Source of the DNA: Microbacteriaceae bacterium VKM Ac-2854
GTDB taxonomy: Bacteria; Actinomycetota; Actinomycetes; Actinomycetales; Microbacteriaceae
Assembly (NCBI GenBank): GCA_013205085.1
Contig: JABMLH010000005.1
Span: forward strand, 14,915-78,914
Reading direction: 5' to 3'
DNA length: 64,000 bases
The notes under the pieces were generated by a model that was not told the origin of the DNA, did no database searches, and worked only from the letters and a program-made list of their open reading frames with translations. Below are positions 19,352 to 28,328 of this stretch, one piece after another. The position numbers were made by a program, and so were the translations under genes. Every line of letters starts with the position of its first letter. Within the stretch, counting starts at the first letter, position 1.

Positions 19352-20726
19352 GTCGCCCCGTAGTGGTTGTGCTCGCCGACCCGACCTGAACCCTAGGGAG
19401 GGAACCACGCCCCGATCCGGCGGGTTCATGTTCGCCGGTTCCCGGTGTCGGTGTTCGGTGGTGGTGGTGCGGGTTTCCGGGGCCGGAACCGCTGCTCGGC
19501 CCTCGGTCTGCGGTGCCGGTGGTTCCCTTCGGCAGGCTCAGGACAAGCCGGCGGGGCGTCTGGTGCGGGTCGATCTGCCACGGTGGCACGAAGTACGGGA
19601 TGCCGTCGCGCATCACGATCTTCCACGCGGAGTGGTGCATCAGCGTGTGGTGCTGGCGGCACAGGAGAACCGTGTTCTCCAGGGTGGTGGGGCGACGGAT
19701 CCGCCCGGCAGGCACCGGGCCCGCGAATGTGGTCTCGGCCGTGCCCAACTGCTCGCGTAGCTCGTCGAACGGCACGGTCACGATCACGGTGGGTCGGACG
19801 CCGCCGTTGCGGGGCAGCCGGCCAGTGCGGGATGCGAGTTCGCAGGACGCGACGAGCCCGTCCAGCAGTAGTTGCGGGCGGGTGCGGCCGGTGACGTTCA
19901 CGAGGATCGGATCGCCACCATCACCCGGGTCGATGCGCACGTCTGAGGCGGTGTCGGTGTTTTCTCCTTCGGTTATGGCGTCGTCGCAGCTGGTGTTCGG
20001 CTGCTGCAGTCGCGGGTTGCTGAAGGTGCCGATCGTGGACAGCACGGTCTCGTACTGCAGGCCGGTCATGCATCCGGAGAACGGAATCAGCCCGTCCCGT
20101 TCGATCCCGAAGGTGATGCCCTGCCGCATCGTCAGGATCGCGTCAGTGGGTTCGGTGCCGTCGGGGTGCGCGTCGTGGATGGTCCGCTTCGCGCAGACGG
20201 TGACGAACGCGTCGTCCTCGGTCTGCGCGATCTCCAACAACCCCGAGATCAGGGCCTCCCGTGCCTCCTCGGTGACGACGGTGGCGATCTTCGCATCCGT
20301 GACCGCGACCCGGTGGGCGGAGGCGGCGGTGACCTCACCCGCGCGGACCGCGTCGGCGAGGTCGGGGAGTTTCGGGGCCAGGGGTTCGCCGTGCAGAGTC
20401 ACCCGGGGCGTGACCTGACCGGCGAGCTGCACCCGCCGCTTCCCGTCCGACGACGCGACCCGGCACACCACGTTCAAAACCGCCGCAGCGTTGCGCAGCT
20501 GGTACTCCTCATGCGCCCGCGCCTCCACGAGACCCGCCGCTGCGGCTACGGTCAGCGCTTGGGCCGAGCGGAGGATCTCCTCCGCGACGATCGCGAACGC
20601 GACCGCGTCCTCCGCTCGTCGCATCCCGCAGACCGCGTCGAACGCGGTGTGCACCGCGGTGCCGAGGGCGGTGCGGGCGGTGCCGACCTGCTCGGTGAGC
20701 GGTGTGGGAGTGAACGAAGATGCCAT
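19206..20726 (-). pseudogene. DUF222/13E12 gene copy 2 with HNH core deleted
   Basis: Roughly 90% identical in protein to the intact copy at 50035 over the first ~350 residues and with the same upstream flank, but in the opposite orientation. An in-frame deletion of about 67 codons removes the segment from QLACDANILP to VIHWADGG, including the CxxxxC part and the first His pair of the HNH site (DAHHVIHW); the frame jumps from GPVPAGRIR to PTTLEN. The C-terminal remainder (LCRQHHTLMHH ... FVPPWQIDPHQTPRR) is kept. The native stop is lost, so the frame runs on antisense into the SGNH gene as Arg-rich sequence. It is probably inactive as a nuclease but may still be expressed. Confidence 0.85.
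19525..19547. repeat. Short GGCAGGCTCAGG repeat inside DUF222 copy 2
   Basis: Same 23-base element as at 635-657. Here it is read in frame on the minus strand as LSLPKG, just after the conserved PHQTPRR, at the same position as in copy 3 (51415-51437). Confidence 0.8.
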
Positions 20727-20811
20727 ACGCATACGGTACGCGGTACCTCTGACATCGAACGCGCCTCCAACCCCGGAACGGGACAACTCACCCCGACACC
20801 GGGCTTGTGGA

Positions 20812-20835
20812 GGAGGAGACCGACCGGTCTCCTCC
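20812..20835 (-). terminator. Hairpin after the carboxypeptidase gene
   Basis: GGAGGAGACC (20812-20821) and GGTCTCCTCC (20826-20835) pair perfectly around a 4-nt loop, 17 bases beyond the end of the minus-strand carboxypeptidase gene. No T tract follows, so termination is only likely. Confidence 0.5.
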
Positions 20836-20852
20836 CAATCAGAACGCCGCGA

Positions 20853-22184
20853 TCACCGACTGGGCGCGAACAGCTCGTCCGGGTGGGTGATGCGCCAGCC
20901 GAAGCCCGGGTCGACGATCGCGCCCTCCGCCGTCAGCGGGATCTCGTGGGCGACGCCGTTCACCGTGACCGTCGCGGTGCCGACGGCTGCGCCGTCCGCC
21001 ACCGTGCTCAGCGGCTGCAGCTTCACCTCGGTGCTGGCGGTCACCGCGCCCCAGACGAACACGCTCTGGTCGGTCGTGCCGATCGCGTCGGCCGATTGGC
21101 CCCACACGCTGTCGAAGTCGCCGTAGTCGGTACCCGCCGTCGCGACCGTCACCGTGTGGAAGCCCGCCTCGACGCTCGGCAGCAGGCCGAGGATGTCGCC
21201 GGCGAGCTGCGGATGCGTGTCGGCGCCGACGACGACGCCGACGATCGTCACCGCGTTGCCGTCCACCGTCGCGTCCGCGGAGAACAGGAGGCAGGCACCG
21301 GCCTCATCCGTCGTGCCCGTCTTGATCCCGTCGACGCCCTGCTGGCCGAGGATCGTATTGGTGTTCTCCAGCGTGCCGACGCCCGGCACCGTCACCGTCT
21401 TCAGCGCGACGATCTCGGCGAGCACGGGATTTGCGACGAGCAGCTCGCCGAGGGCGACCATCTCGGCGGTCGTGCTCACCGTGTCGGGCGAGAGTCCGCT
21501 GGCGTCCGCGAGTGACGTCGAGTTCAGGCCGTGCGCATCCAGCCAGGTCCGCGATGCCGCGAAGAACGCGTCCATCGAGCCGTACGCCCAGATCGCGAGC
21601 GACTTGGCGTAGTTGTTCGCCGACGGCACCAGCATCGTCGTCAACGCCTGCTTCTCGGTGAGTTCGAGGCCGTTCGAGACCGACGCGACCGAGCCGTTCT
21701 CGGCGACGGATTCGTTGTACCACTGCACGTCATCGGGCCCGAACGTGATCGTGGGGCCGTCCTCGCCGGCGGCGATCGGCTTCGCGTCGAGCACCACGAG
21801 CGCCGTCACCACCTTGGCGATGCTGCCGATCGGCAGCGTGTCGGTCGAGCCGTACTGCGCGAGCACACCCTGATCGAGTGCCCCTTCGAAGCCGATCGCG
21901 CCGATCGCGCCCGCACCGTAACTCGGCCACGCGAGCACGGGCTCGGCGACTGTCGCAGGCTCGGGTGTATCCACCGTGACGGCGGCGAGCGGAAGCGCGT
22001 GGCCGGCCGCGTTGGCCGCGTAGCCACCGACGCCGGCGAAGAGCCCGACGACCACGAGCGCGACGATCGCCGCGACGATGCGTCGACGACGGTACTGCTG
22101 CTTGCTGGGGCGGCGTTTCGTCGAGGGCCGAGGAGTCGTCTCGGCGGGGAGGTCGGGAACGGTGGGGCTCGGCACGCCGGTCAT
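20853..22184 (-). CDS. D-alanyl-D-alanine carboxypeptidase (peptidase S11)
   Basis: A low-molecular-weight penicillin-binding protein of 443 residues. The three active-site motifs are SIAK (121-124), SAN (188-190) and KTG (288-290). A basic N-terminal stretch (about 23-36) and one membrane segment (37-57) form a signal anchor, so the catalytic domain is outside the membrane. It trims the terminal D-Ala of peptidoglycan stem peptides. The C-terminal domain (about 340-443) is beta-rich. The start ATG 22184 has only a weak ribosome-binding site; an in-frame ATG at 22220 is the alternative. Confidence 0.88.
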   Translation of the reverse strand: MTGVPSPTVPDLPAETTPRPSTKRRPSKQQYRRRRIVAAIVALVVVGLFAGVGGYAANAAGHALPLAAVTVDTPEPATVAEPVLAWPSYGAGAIGAIGFEGALDQGVLAQYGSTDTLPIGSIAKVVTALVVLDAKPIAAGEDGPTITFGPDDVQWYNESVAENGSVASVSNGLELTEKQALTTMLVPSANNYAKSLAIWAYGSMDAFFAASRTWLDAHGLNSTSLADASGLSPDTVSTTAEMVALGELLVANPVLAEIVALKTVTVPGVGTLENTNTILGQQGVDGIKTGTTDEAGACLLFSADATVDGNAVTIVGVVVGADTHPQLAGDILGLLPSVEAGFHTVTVATAGTDYGDFDSVWGQSADAIGTTDQSVFVWGAVTASTEVKLQPLSTVADGAAVGTATVTVNGVAHEIPLTAEGAIVDPGFGWRITHPDELFAPSR

Positions 22185-22272
22185 CCTAACCGCGGGCCGC
22201 CGCGCATCCGCCGGTGCCACGCGAGCGACGAATCAGCGCGCAGGGTGAGCAACGCGAGATGCCACCTCCGGT

Positions 22273-23076
22273 TCAGTGCGTCAGCGCCCACAACGCGACG
22301 GCGCCGGCGGACGCGACGTTCAGCGAATCGACTCCGTGCAGCATCGGGATGGTCACCACGGTGTCGGCTGCGGCGAGAGCCGGTGCGCTGAGGCCGTCAC
22401 CCTCCGTGCCGAGCACGATCGCGACGCGATCCGGGCGTCGGGATGCGTAGACGTCCAGGTCGACGGCATCGTCGGAGAGGGCGAGCGCCGCGACGGCGAA
22501 GCCCGCCTCGTCCAGGATGCGCCGAGCCTGCGGCCATTCGGGCGTGCGCGTCCACGGCACCTGCAGCACGGTGCCCATGCTCACGCGGACGCTGCGCCGG
22601 TAGAGCGGATCCGCGCAGCGCGGCGTCACCAGCACCGCGTCGGCCCCCATCCCTGCGGCGGCCCGGAACACGGCCCCGACGTTCGTGTGATCGACCAGGT
22701 CCTCGAGGATGACGACCAGCCGCGCGTCGCGCAGCACCTCCGCCATCGACGGCAGCACCGGGCGCTGCATCGACGCGAGAGCGCCGCGGTGCACGTTGTA
22801 ACCGGTCAGCTTCTCGATCAGCGCGTCGGGGCCGACGAAGACCGGAACCTCCGGGAACCGCTCGAGCACCGCGTCTGCATCGGCGATCCGCTTACGCCCG
22901 ACCAGCACCGACCTCGGCACGTGCCCGGCGTCGATGGCGCGCCCGATCACCTTCGCCGATTCGGCGATGTAGAGGCCGCCCTCCGGCTCGCTCGCGCTGC
23001 GCAGCGCCACGTCGGTCAGGCTGCGGTAGTCGGCGAGGAGGTCGTGGGAGAGGTCCTCGATGGGCACGATCGGCAT
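22273..23076 (-). CDS. TrmH/SpoU family RNA 2'-O-methyltransferase
   Basis: A SPOUT methyltransferase of 267 residues. The three SpoU motifs are visible: VVILEDLVDHTNVGAVFRAA, AIVLGTEGDGLS and IPMLHGVDSLNVASAGAVAL. An N-terminal substrate-binding part (about 1-110) includes LYIAESAKVIGRAI. It uses S-adenosylmethionine to methylate a ribose in rRNA or tRNA; the target cannot be told from sequence. The start ATG 23076 is set by the conserved N terminus. It is divergent from the sirtuin gene, with 96 bp between the starts. Confidence 0.88.
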   Translation of the reverse strand: MPIVPIEDLSHDLLADYRSLTDVALRSASEPEGGLYIAESAKVIGRAIDAGHVPRSVLVGRKRIADADAVLERFPEVPVFVGPDALIEKLTGYNVHRGALASMQRPVLPSMAEVLRDARLVVILEDLVDHTNVGAVFRAAAGMGADAVLVTPRCADPLYRRSVRVSMGTVLQVPWTRTPEWPQARRILDEAGFAVAALALSDDAVDLDVYASRRPDRVAIVLGTEGDGLSAPALAAADTVVTIPMLHGVDSLNVASAGAVALWALTH

Positions 23077-23172
23077 CTGGGAAACATATCGAAACTTCCG
23101 TTGTTTAGAATCGACGTGGACTTCCCCGCCGTTCCCGACGTGCCGGGCGAGGTCCCGGACACGGAGGCACGG

Positions 23173-24033
23173 ATGGATACGGAGCTCGATCGTCCCGATC
23201 ACTCCGCTGTCGAACCCGGTCCTGCGATCGACGACGCGCTGCAGGTGCTCGCGGGCCGTCGGATCGCCACGATGACCGGGGCGGGGATCAGCACCGACTC
23301 CGGAATCCCCGACTACCGCGGAGAGGGCGCGCCCAAACGCACCCCCATGACGTACTCGCAATTCGTCGCCGACACCGACTACCGCAAGCGCTACTGGGCG
23401 GGCAGCCAGCTCGGTTGGCAGCGCTTCAGCGCTGCCGAGCCGAACCGGGGCCACACGGCTCTGGCGACGTTGGAGGAACGCGGACTGCTCACGGGCGTCG
23501 TCACTCAGAACGTGGACGGCCTGCACCTGCGCGCCGGCTCCCGGCGGGTGGTCGATCTGCACGGCTCAGCCGATCGGGTGCGCTGCATGACCTGCGGGCA
23601 GTACTTCGCCCGCGACGCCGTCTCCGACCGCATCGCGACGATGAACCCCTGGCTCACCGATCCCGGCGTCTCCTCGCTGAACCCCGACGGCGACGCGGAG
23701 GTGCACGACGTCTCCGAGATGATCGTGCCCGAGTGCACCGTCTGCGGGGGCACGCTGAAACCCGACATCGTCTTCTTCGGCGAGTTCATCCCTGCGGAGA
23801 AGTTCGTGGAGGCGCGCGCGATCGTCGCGGGCGCCGACGCGCTGATCGTGGCAGGATCGTCGCTCGTCGTGAACTCGGGGATCCGCTTCCTCGAGATCGC
23901 CCGGCGCAAGCGGATGCCGATCGTGATCGTCAATCGTGGCGCGACCAAGGGCGACGCCCGCGCGACGGTGAAGATCGACGGCGGCACCAGCGAGACGCTC
24001 GTCGCCCTCGCCGAACGCCTGCCGTCACTCTGA
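23173..24033 (+). CDS. Sir2-family NAD-dependent protein deacylase
   Basis: A sirtuin of 286 residues that uses NAD to remove acyl groups from protein lysines. Motifs: GAGIS (36-40), TQNVDGLH (111-118), catalytic His130 in VVDLHGSADRV, zinc Cys138/141 and Cys188/191, and GSSLVV. The segment between the two Cys pairs is longer than in small bacterial CobB proteins and holds WLTDPGVSSLNPDGD. ATG 23173 has GGAGG seven bases upstream. TAGAAT near 23107 may be the -10 element. Confidence 0.92.
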   Translation: MDTELDRPDHSAVEPGPAIDDALQVLAGRRIATMTGAGISTDSGIPDYRGEGAPKRTPMTYSQFVADTDYRKRYWAGSQLGWQRFSAAEPNRGHTALATLEERGLLTGVVTQNVDGLHLRAGSRRVVDLHGSADRVRCMTCGQYFARDAVSDRIATMNPWLTDPGVSSLNPDGDAEVHDVSEMIVPECTVCGGTLKPDIVFFGEFIPAEKFVEARAIVAGADALIVAGSSLVVNSGIRFLEIARRKRMPIVIVNRGATKGDARATVKIDGGTSETLVALAERLPSL

Positions 24034-24088
24034 ACCGCCGCGCCGCCGCTCCCGAGCCGCCGCTTTCGACTTCCACCGGAGGGATCCC

Positions 24089-24715
24089 GTGACCCACTTC
24101 ACCCTCGTCCGCCACGGCCAGACCGAGTGGAATCTCGTCAAGCGCATCCAGGGCACCAGCGACATCCCGCTCAACGCCACGGGCCGAGCGCAGGCGCGCG
24201 CCGCCGGCCGCCGCCTCGCGCAGCGACGCTGGGACGCCGTCGTCGCCAGCCCGCTGATCCGTGCGCACGAAACCGGCGCGATCATGGCCGGAGTGATCGG
24301 ACTCGGTGAGCCCGAGACCGTGCACGGCATCGCCGAGCGCTGCTACGGCGAGGCCGAAGGGATGACCGGGCCGGAGTTGCGCGCGTTGCATCCGAACGGC
24401 ATCGAGGGCTCCGCGATCCCCGGGCTCGAGAGCCGCCCCGAGGTGGTGCGCCGCGTGACCGACGCCCTGCTGGAGCTCGCGGAGCGGCGCCCGGGGCAGA
24501 CGATCCTCGTCGCGACGCACGGCGCTGTCATCGGCAGCCTGCTGCGGCACCTGACCGACGGCGAGAACCCGCCGCTCGGTGTCACGGTCGGCAACGGATC
24601 CGCGCACGACCTGGTTGTGGAGAACGGCGGGCTGCGCCTGGTCGCCTTCGATGGTTCCGGCGACATCGAGGTCACGGACGAGGACCTGGCGGACGACCTC
24701 TCGTCGGTCGGATGA
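24089..24715 (+). CDS. Histidine phosphatase family protein
   Basis: A phosphoglycerate-mutase-like phosphatase of 208 residues. The catalytic RHGQTEWN motif is at residues 8-15, the second conserved Arg lies in ASPLIRAHET, and the second catalytic His in ATHGAVIG. GTG is the start, preceded by GGAGGGA. The last four bases (ATGA) overlap the next gene, so it is probably co-transcribed with the kinase-like protein. The substrate is unknown; the family includes dedicated small-molecule phosphatases as well as GpmB. Confidence 0.88.
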   Translation: MTHFTLVRHGQTEWNLVKRIQGTSDIPLNATGRAQARAAGRRLAQRRWDAVVASPLIRAHETGAIMAGVIGLGEPETVHGIAERCYGEAEGMTGPELRALHPNGIEGSAIPGLESRPEVVRRVTDALLELAERRPGQTILVATHGAVIGSLLRHLTDGENPPLGVTVGNGSAHDLVVENGGLRLVAFDGSGDIEVTDEDLADDLSSVG

Positions 24716-25575
24716 CGGACGGGTCGGCGACGTCGGGCGAGGCGCGATCGGGCGAGGCGCGGTCGGGCGAGGCGCGGTCGGGCGAGACGCTGGCCGGTGC
24801 GGCGCGGTCGGACGACGTACTCCCGGGCGATGTGCTCCCCGGCGATGTGCTCCCCGGCGGCAACATGAACGTCGTGCACCGCGACGGCGACACCGTCCTG
24901 CGCCTGGCGGGGCCCTGGACGCCCACCGTGCACCGCTACCTCGACTACGTCGCGAAGGCGGGCATCGACTGGCTGCCGCGGCCGTTGGGCGTCGAGGGCG
25001 AGCGTGAACGGCTGAGCTTCCTCGTCGGTGACGCACCGCAGTACCCCTTGCCGGACGACGTCTGGACGGATGCGGTGCTGCAGCAGGGCGCGCGGATGCT
25101 GCGGCGGCTGCACGACGCCAGTATCGGCTTCCCGCTCGACGGAGCGACCTGGCAGTCGCGGTCGAAGGTGCCCAGCGAGGTGATCTGCCACAACGACTTC
25201 GCGCCGCACAATCTGGTCTTCGCCGACGGCGCGATCATCGGGGCGTTCGACGTCGACATGTGCTCGCCAGGTCCGCGACTGTGGGACATCGCGTACTACG
25301 CGACGCGGACCGTGCCGCTGACGGCCGACACTCCCCCGAACGCCCCCGGAATGGACGACGCTCGTCGCAGGGTCGAGTTGCTTCTCGCCGCCTACGGCTC
25401 GACCGACACCTGGACCGACGTGCTGCGCGTGGCGATCATCCGCCTGCTGGACCTCGCCGAGATGTCGCGGAAGAAAGCCGCCGAGCTGGGCAAACCGGAG
25501 CTGGCGGAGGATGCGCTGCTCTACGAACGCGACGCCGCGTTCCTCTCTCCCCTGCGCGACGCCGCGACCGGCTGA
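24712..25575 (+). CDS. Aminoglycoside phosphotransferase-like protein with repetitive N terminus
   Basis: The C-terminal ~220 residues have the kinase-like APH fold: catalytic loop ICHNDFAPHNLVF with the catalytic Asp and Asn, and metal-binding AFDVDMCSPG followed by RLWDIA. The first ~50 residues are low complexity: SGEAR three times, then DVLPG three times. This points to 15-bp slippage repeats rather than a folded domain. A second in-frame ATG near 24865 (MNVVHRDGD) starts where homology to the fold begins and could be the original start. It is coupled to the phosphatase by ATGA. The phosphorylated substrate is unknown; I see no reason to infer drug resistance. Confidence 0.8.
   Translation: MTDGSATSGEARSGEARSGEARSGETLAGAARSDDVLPGDVLPGDVLPGGNMNVVHRDGDTVLRLAGPWTPTVHRYLDYVAKAGIDWLPRPLGVEGERERLSFLVGDAPQYPLPDDVWTDAVLQQGARMLRRLHDASIGFPLDGATWQSRSKVPSEVICHNDFAPHNLVFADGAIIGAFDVDMCSPGPRLWDIAYYATRTVPLTADTPPNAPGMDDARRRVELLLAAYGSTDTWTDVLRVAIIRLLDLAEMSRKKAAELGKPELAEDALLYERDAAFLSPLRDAATG
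24733..24860. repeat. Two 15-bp in-frame tandem repeat tracts
   Basis: About 24733-24787 is built of GGGCGAGGCGCGGTC units (three near-identical copies and a degenerate fourth). About 24815-24860 is built of GGCGATGTGCTCCCC units. Both have a 15-bp period and keep the reading frame, giving the peptide repeats SGEAR and DVLPG. Confidence 0.8.
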
Positions 25576-25577
25576 GC

Positions 25578-26234
25578 TCAGCGGCGGACGAAGGAAAGGT
25601 CGAGTCCCGGCAGCATCGCGCGCGGCACGACCGCCGTCACGAAGCAGTCCTCCAGTTGCAGGCCGACGGCGATCACCTCGGGGTGCGCGTCGATCCGGAA
25701 GCTGCGCTGCCACTCGCCGTCCACGAGCACGGGCACCCCGCGACGGATGTCCTCGTCCTGCAGCTGACGCAGCGCACCGTGGTGGGACGACTCGACGGTG
25801 GCCAGTTGCGGCTGCAGTGCGTGCAGCGCATCGCTCAGGTGGGCGGCGAGCCGGGATTCGATCGGGTGCGCGCGCTCCGACGGGATCGGCAGCGATGTGC
25901 GGACCGCCTCGAACAGCACCGGGTAGCGCATCCGGTTGATCTGCTCCTTCAGCCAGGTCGGCAGGCTCGACGCCTCGGCGGCGTCGATCGCCCGCTGTTG
26001 ATCGGGGCTGAGCTGGACGAAGTTCGACGGGTCCGTCGGTCGTGCCGGAACGCGGAGGTAGGTGTACGACAGGCTGACCTGCACCATCCGCCCCGTCGCG
26101 GACGCGGGCGTCGCCGCGAACTCGCGCAGGTGCGACTGGGAGACGAAGCCGTACACCGGCCCGGCGAAGGACGCGACGATGTCGGCGACACTCGGCGGCC
26201 CGGGCATCCCGCCCGTGCCGACAGACGATCCCAT
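25578..26234 (-). CDS. Conserved hypothetical protein, 218 aa
   Basis: I do not recognise a family. The protein is soluble, with alternating helices and strands, for example AHPIESRLAAHLSDALHALQPQL and the C-terminal EVIAVGLQLEDCFVTAVVP. ATG 26234 follows a GAGGGGG-like site. It is convergent with the kinase-like gene, with 2 bp between the stops. The long open frame, the codon pattern and the tight spacing support a real gene. A role cannot be given. Confidence 0.6.
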   Translation of the reverse strand: MGSSVGTGGMPGPPSVADIVASFAGPVYGFVSQSHLREFAATPASATGRMVQVSLSYTYLRVPARPTDPSNFVQLSPDQQRAIDAAEASSLPTWLKEQINRMRYPVLFEAVRTSLPIPSERAHPIESRLAAHLSDALHALQPQLATVESSHHGALRQLQDEDIRRGVPVLVDGEWQRSFRIDAHPEVIAVGLQLEDCFVTAVVPRAMLPGLDLSFVRR

Positions 26235-26463
26235 CCCCGTGCCCCCTCGAACGCCTGGGCGGCGGGCCCGAGCGACGATCAGCCGTCGGGCTCGGTCCCG
26301 GTCGCCGCGCATCCCGACGCGACGGACGCCGGGAAGTTCACTGTAAGGCGTCTGACCGGCTCCCGTGTACAGCATTGACGCGGAGGGAGGTCATCCTCTA
26401 GGGCGCGGTGAATGAATGACCGCCCTCGCGAGCACATGGGACGCATCCAGCGCGACCCCGGGA

Positions 26464-27735
26464 TCACGCGTCGAAGAATGCTCCGATCGCGCGCGCGAGG
26501 GCGACGAGATCGTCGACGTGGGCGAGTTCGCGGGCGGAGTGCATCGACAGCAGCGGCACCCCCACGTCGACGGTGTTGATCCCGAGCCGAGTCGCCGTCA
26601 GCGGTCCGATGGTCGAGCCGCACGGCACCGCGTTGTTCGACACGAACTCCTGATACGGCACGCCGGCGCGCGCGCAGACGTCGGCCCAGAGCGCGGCGCC
26701 GCGAGCATCCGTGGCGTAGCGCTGGTTCGCGTTGATCTTGAGCAGCGGCCCGCCGCCGGCGAGGGGTCGATTGCCCGGGTCGTGCTTCTCGGGATAGTTC
26801 GGATGCACCGCGTGACCCGCGTCCGCCGAGAGGCACCACGATCCGGCGATGGCCCGCGCCCGGTCGTCGACGCCGGCGTCGAGCGCGGCGCCGATCCGGC
26901 TCAGGACGTCTTCCAGGAAGGGTCCGCTCGCGCCGGAGCGCGACGCCGAGCCGAGCTCTTCGTGGTCGAACGCGGCGAGCATGCTGATGTGGCCGGACTC
27001 CTCCGCGGCCCCGAGCAGGGCCACCAGGCCGGCGTGCACCGAACTCAGGTCGTCCATCCGTCCGGCGGCGAAGAGCATGTCGTCGAGGCCGAATCGCGCG
27101 GGCGGCTGGGTGTCGGCGGTCACCAGGTCGTACCCGGCGATCTCGCCGGCATCCGCGAGCCCGGCCCGCGCCGCGATCACGCCCAGCAGATCCGCGTCGG
27201 CGAGCGGCCCGACGCCCCACACCGGCACCGTGTGTCGCTGTCGATCGAGCGTGAGGCCGTCGTTCGCACCCCGGTCGAGGTGGATCGCGAGCTGCGGGAT
27301 GCGCAGGAACGCTCCGGTGCGCACGAGGATCTCGGCGCCCCCGCGCGTCACGACGCGACCGGCGAGCTCGAGCTCGCGGTCGAGCCACGAGTTCAGCAGC
27401 GGGCCGCCGTAGACCTCGACCCCGGCCTGCAGCCAGCCGTTGGATCCGATCGTCGGCCGCGGCTTGAGCGCGAAGCCCGGCGAATCGGTGTGGGCGCCGA
27501 GGATGCGGAACGGGGTGACCGCGTCCGCTCCCGCCGGTAGGCGCCAGGCGACGATCGCGCCGTCGCGGACCACGTAGTAACGACCGGGAGTCGCCGACCA
27601 CGCCGCCGTCTCGATGAGTTGCGTGAATCCGGCCGCGTCCAGGCGCCGCGCCGTCTCCGCCGCCGCGTGGTAGGAGGACGGCGAGGCCCGGAGGAAGTCG
27701 GCGAAGTCGGCGATGTGCGCTGCGGTATCGATCAC
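26464..27735 (-). CDS. M18 family aminopeptidase
   Basis: A metallo-aminopeptidase of 423 residues of the M18 (aspartyl aminopeptidase) family. Metal and catalytic regions visible are GAHTDSPGFALKP, AAFDHEELGSASRSGA with the catalytic and metal Glu/Asp, and the C-terminal LLSMHSARELAHVDDL with a metal His. These proteins form large cytosolic oligomers that remove N-terminal residues, often acidic ones, using zinc. GTG 27735 begins the conserved N terminus. It is divergent from the glutathione peroxidase gene; the 67-bp gap holds a partial copy of the GAAGGCTCAGG element. Confidence 0.92.
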   Translation of the reverse strand: MIDTAAHIADFADFLRASPSSYHAAAETARRLDAAGFTQLIETAAWSATPGRYYVVRDGAIVAWRLPAGADAVTPFRILGAHTDSPGFALKPRPTIGSNGWLQAGVEVYGGPLLNSWLDRELELAGRVVTRGGAEILVRTGAFLRIPQLAIHLDRGANDGLTLDRQRHTVPVWGVGPLADADLLGVIAARAGLADAGEIAGYDLVTADTQPPARFGLDDMLFAAGRMDDLSSVHAGLVALLGAAEESGHISMLAAFDHEELGSASRSGASGPFLEDVLSRIGAALDAGVDDRARAIAGSWCLSADAGHAVHPNYPEKHDPGNRPLAGGGPLLKINANQRYATDARGAALWADVCARAGVPYQEFVSNNAVPCGSTIGPLTATRLGINTVDVGVPLLSMHSARELAHVDDLVALARAIGAFFDA

Positions 27736-27802
27736 GATCCCATTGTCTCGCGCCCCGCCGAAGGCTCAGGATCCGCGCAATCGGCAGGCGTAGAGTCCCT
27801 CC

Positions 27803-28291
27803 GTGATGGATGCCTCCCTGAACGAGATCCCGTTGACCACGATCGACGGCGCCACCGCCACCCTCGCCCACTATCCGCCCGTGCGGCTGATCGTCAACGT
27901 CGCCTCCCGCTGCGGCCTGGCGCCGCAGTACGAGAAGCTCGAGGAGCTGCAGAAGCAGTACGGCGATCGTGGCTTCACGGTGCTCGGCTTCCCCAGCAAC
28001 CAGTTCCTGCAGGAACTCAGCGACGCCGACAAGATCAAGGCCTACTGCTCCACGACCTGGGGCGTGACGTTCCCGATGTTCGAGAAGGTCCGCGTCAACG
28101 GGCGCAGCGCCCATCCGCTCTACCAGGAGCTGACCAAGACGCCGGATGCCGACGGCAAGGCCGGGCGCGTCAAATGGAACTTCGAGAAGTTCCTCGTCAC
28201 CGCCGACGGCACGGTGCACCGCTTCCGCCCGAACACGCAACCGGACGCTCCCGAGATCGTGAGCCTGATCGAGGCGTCGCTGCCCTCCTGA
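27803..28291 (+). CDS. Glutathione peroxidase-family thiol peroxidase
   Basis: A protein of 162 residues (161 if the ATG at 27806 is used). The peroxidatic Cys lies in VNVASRCGL (residue 37). The usual FPCNQF is FPSNQF, so the resolving Cys is more likely the one in KAYCSTTWG (residue 82). VKWNFEKFLV supplies the conserved Trp and Asn. It reduces hydroperoxides in the cytosol, and in bacteria of this type probably with thioredoxin rather than glutathione. It ends 37 bp before the RecQ start. Confidence 0.9.
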   Translation: MMDASLNEIPLTTIDGATATLAHYPPVRLIVNVASRCGLAPQYEKLEELQKQYGDRGFTVLGFPSNQFLQELSDADKIKAYCSTTWGVTFPMFEKVRVNGRSAHPLYQELTKTPDADGKAGRVKWNFEKFLVTADGTVHRFRPNTQPDAPEIVSLIEASLPS

Positions 28292-28328
28292 TGCGTTCGA
28301 TGTCGGAGGTGTGGGTCAGGCTGGCATC

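Noticed and set aside
19206-19430. Arg-rich C-terminal domain of DUF222 copy 2
   Set aside because: This stretch is antisense of the SGNH hydrolase gene and arises from loss of the native stop codon.
24712-25575. Aminoglycoside resistance gene
   Set aside because: Only the general APH fold is present; sequence and context give no link to antibiotics.
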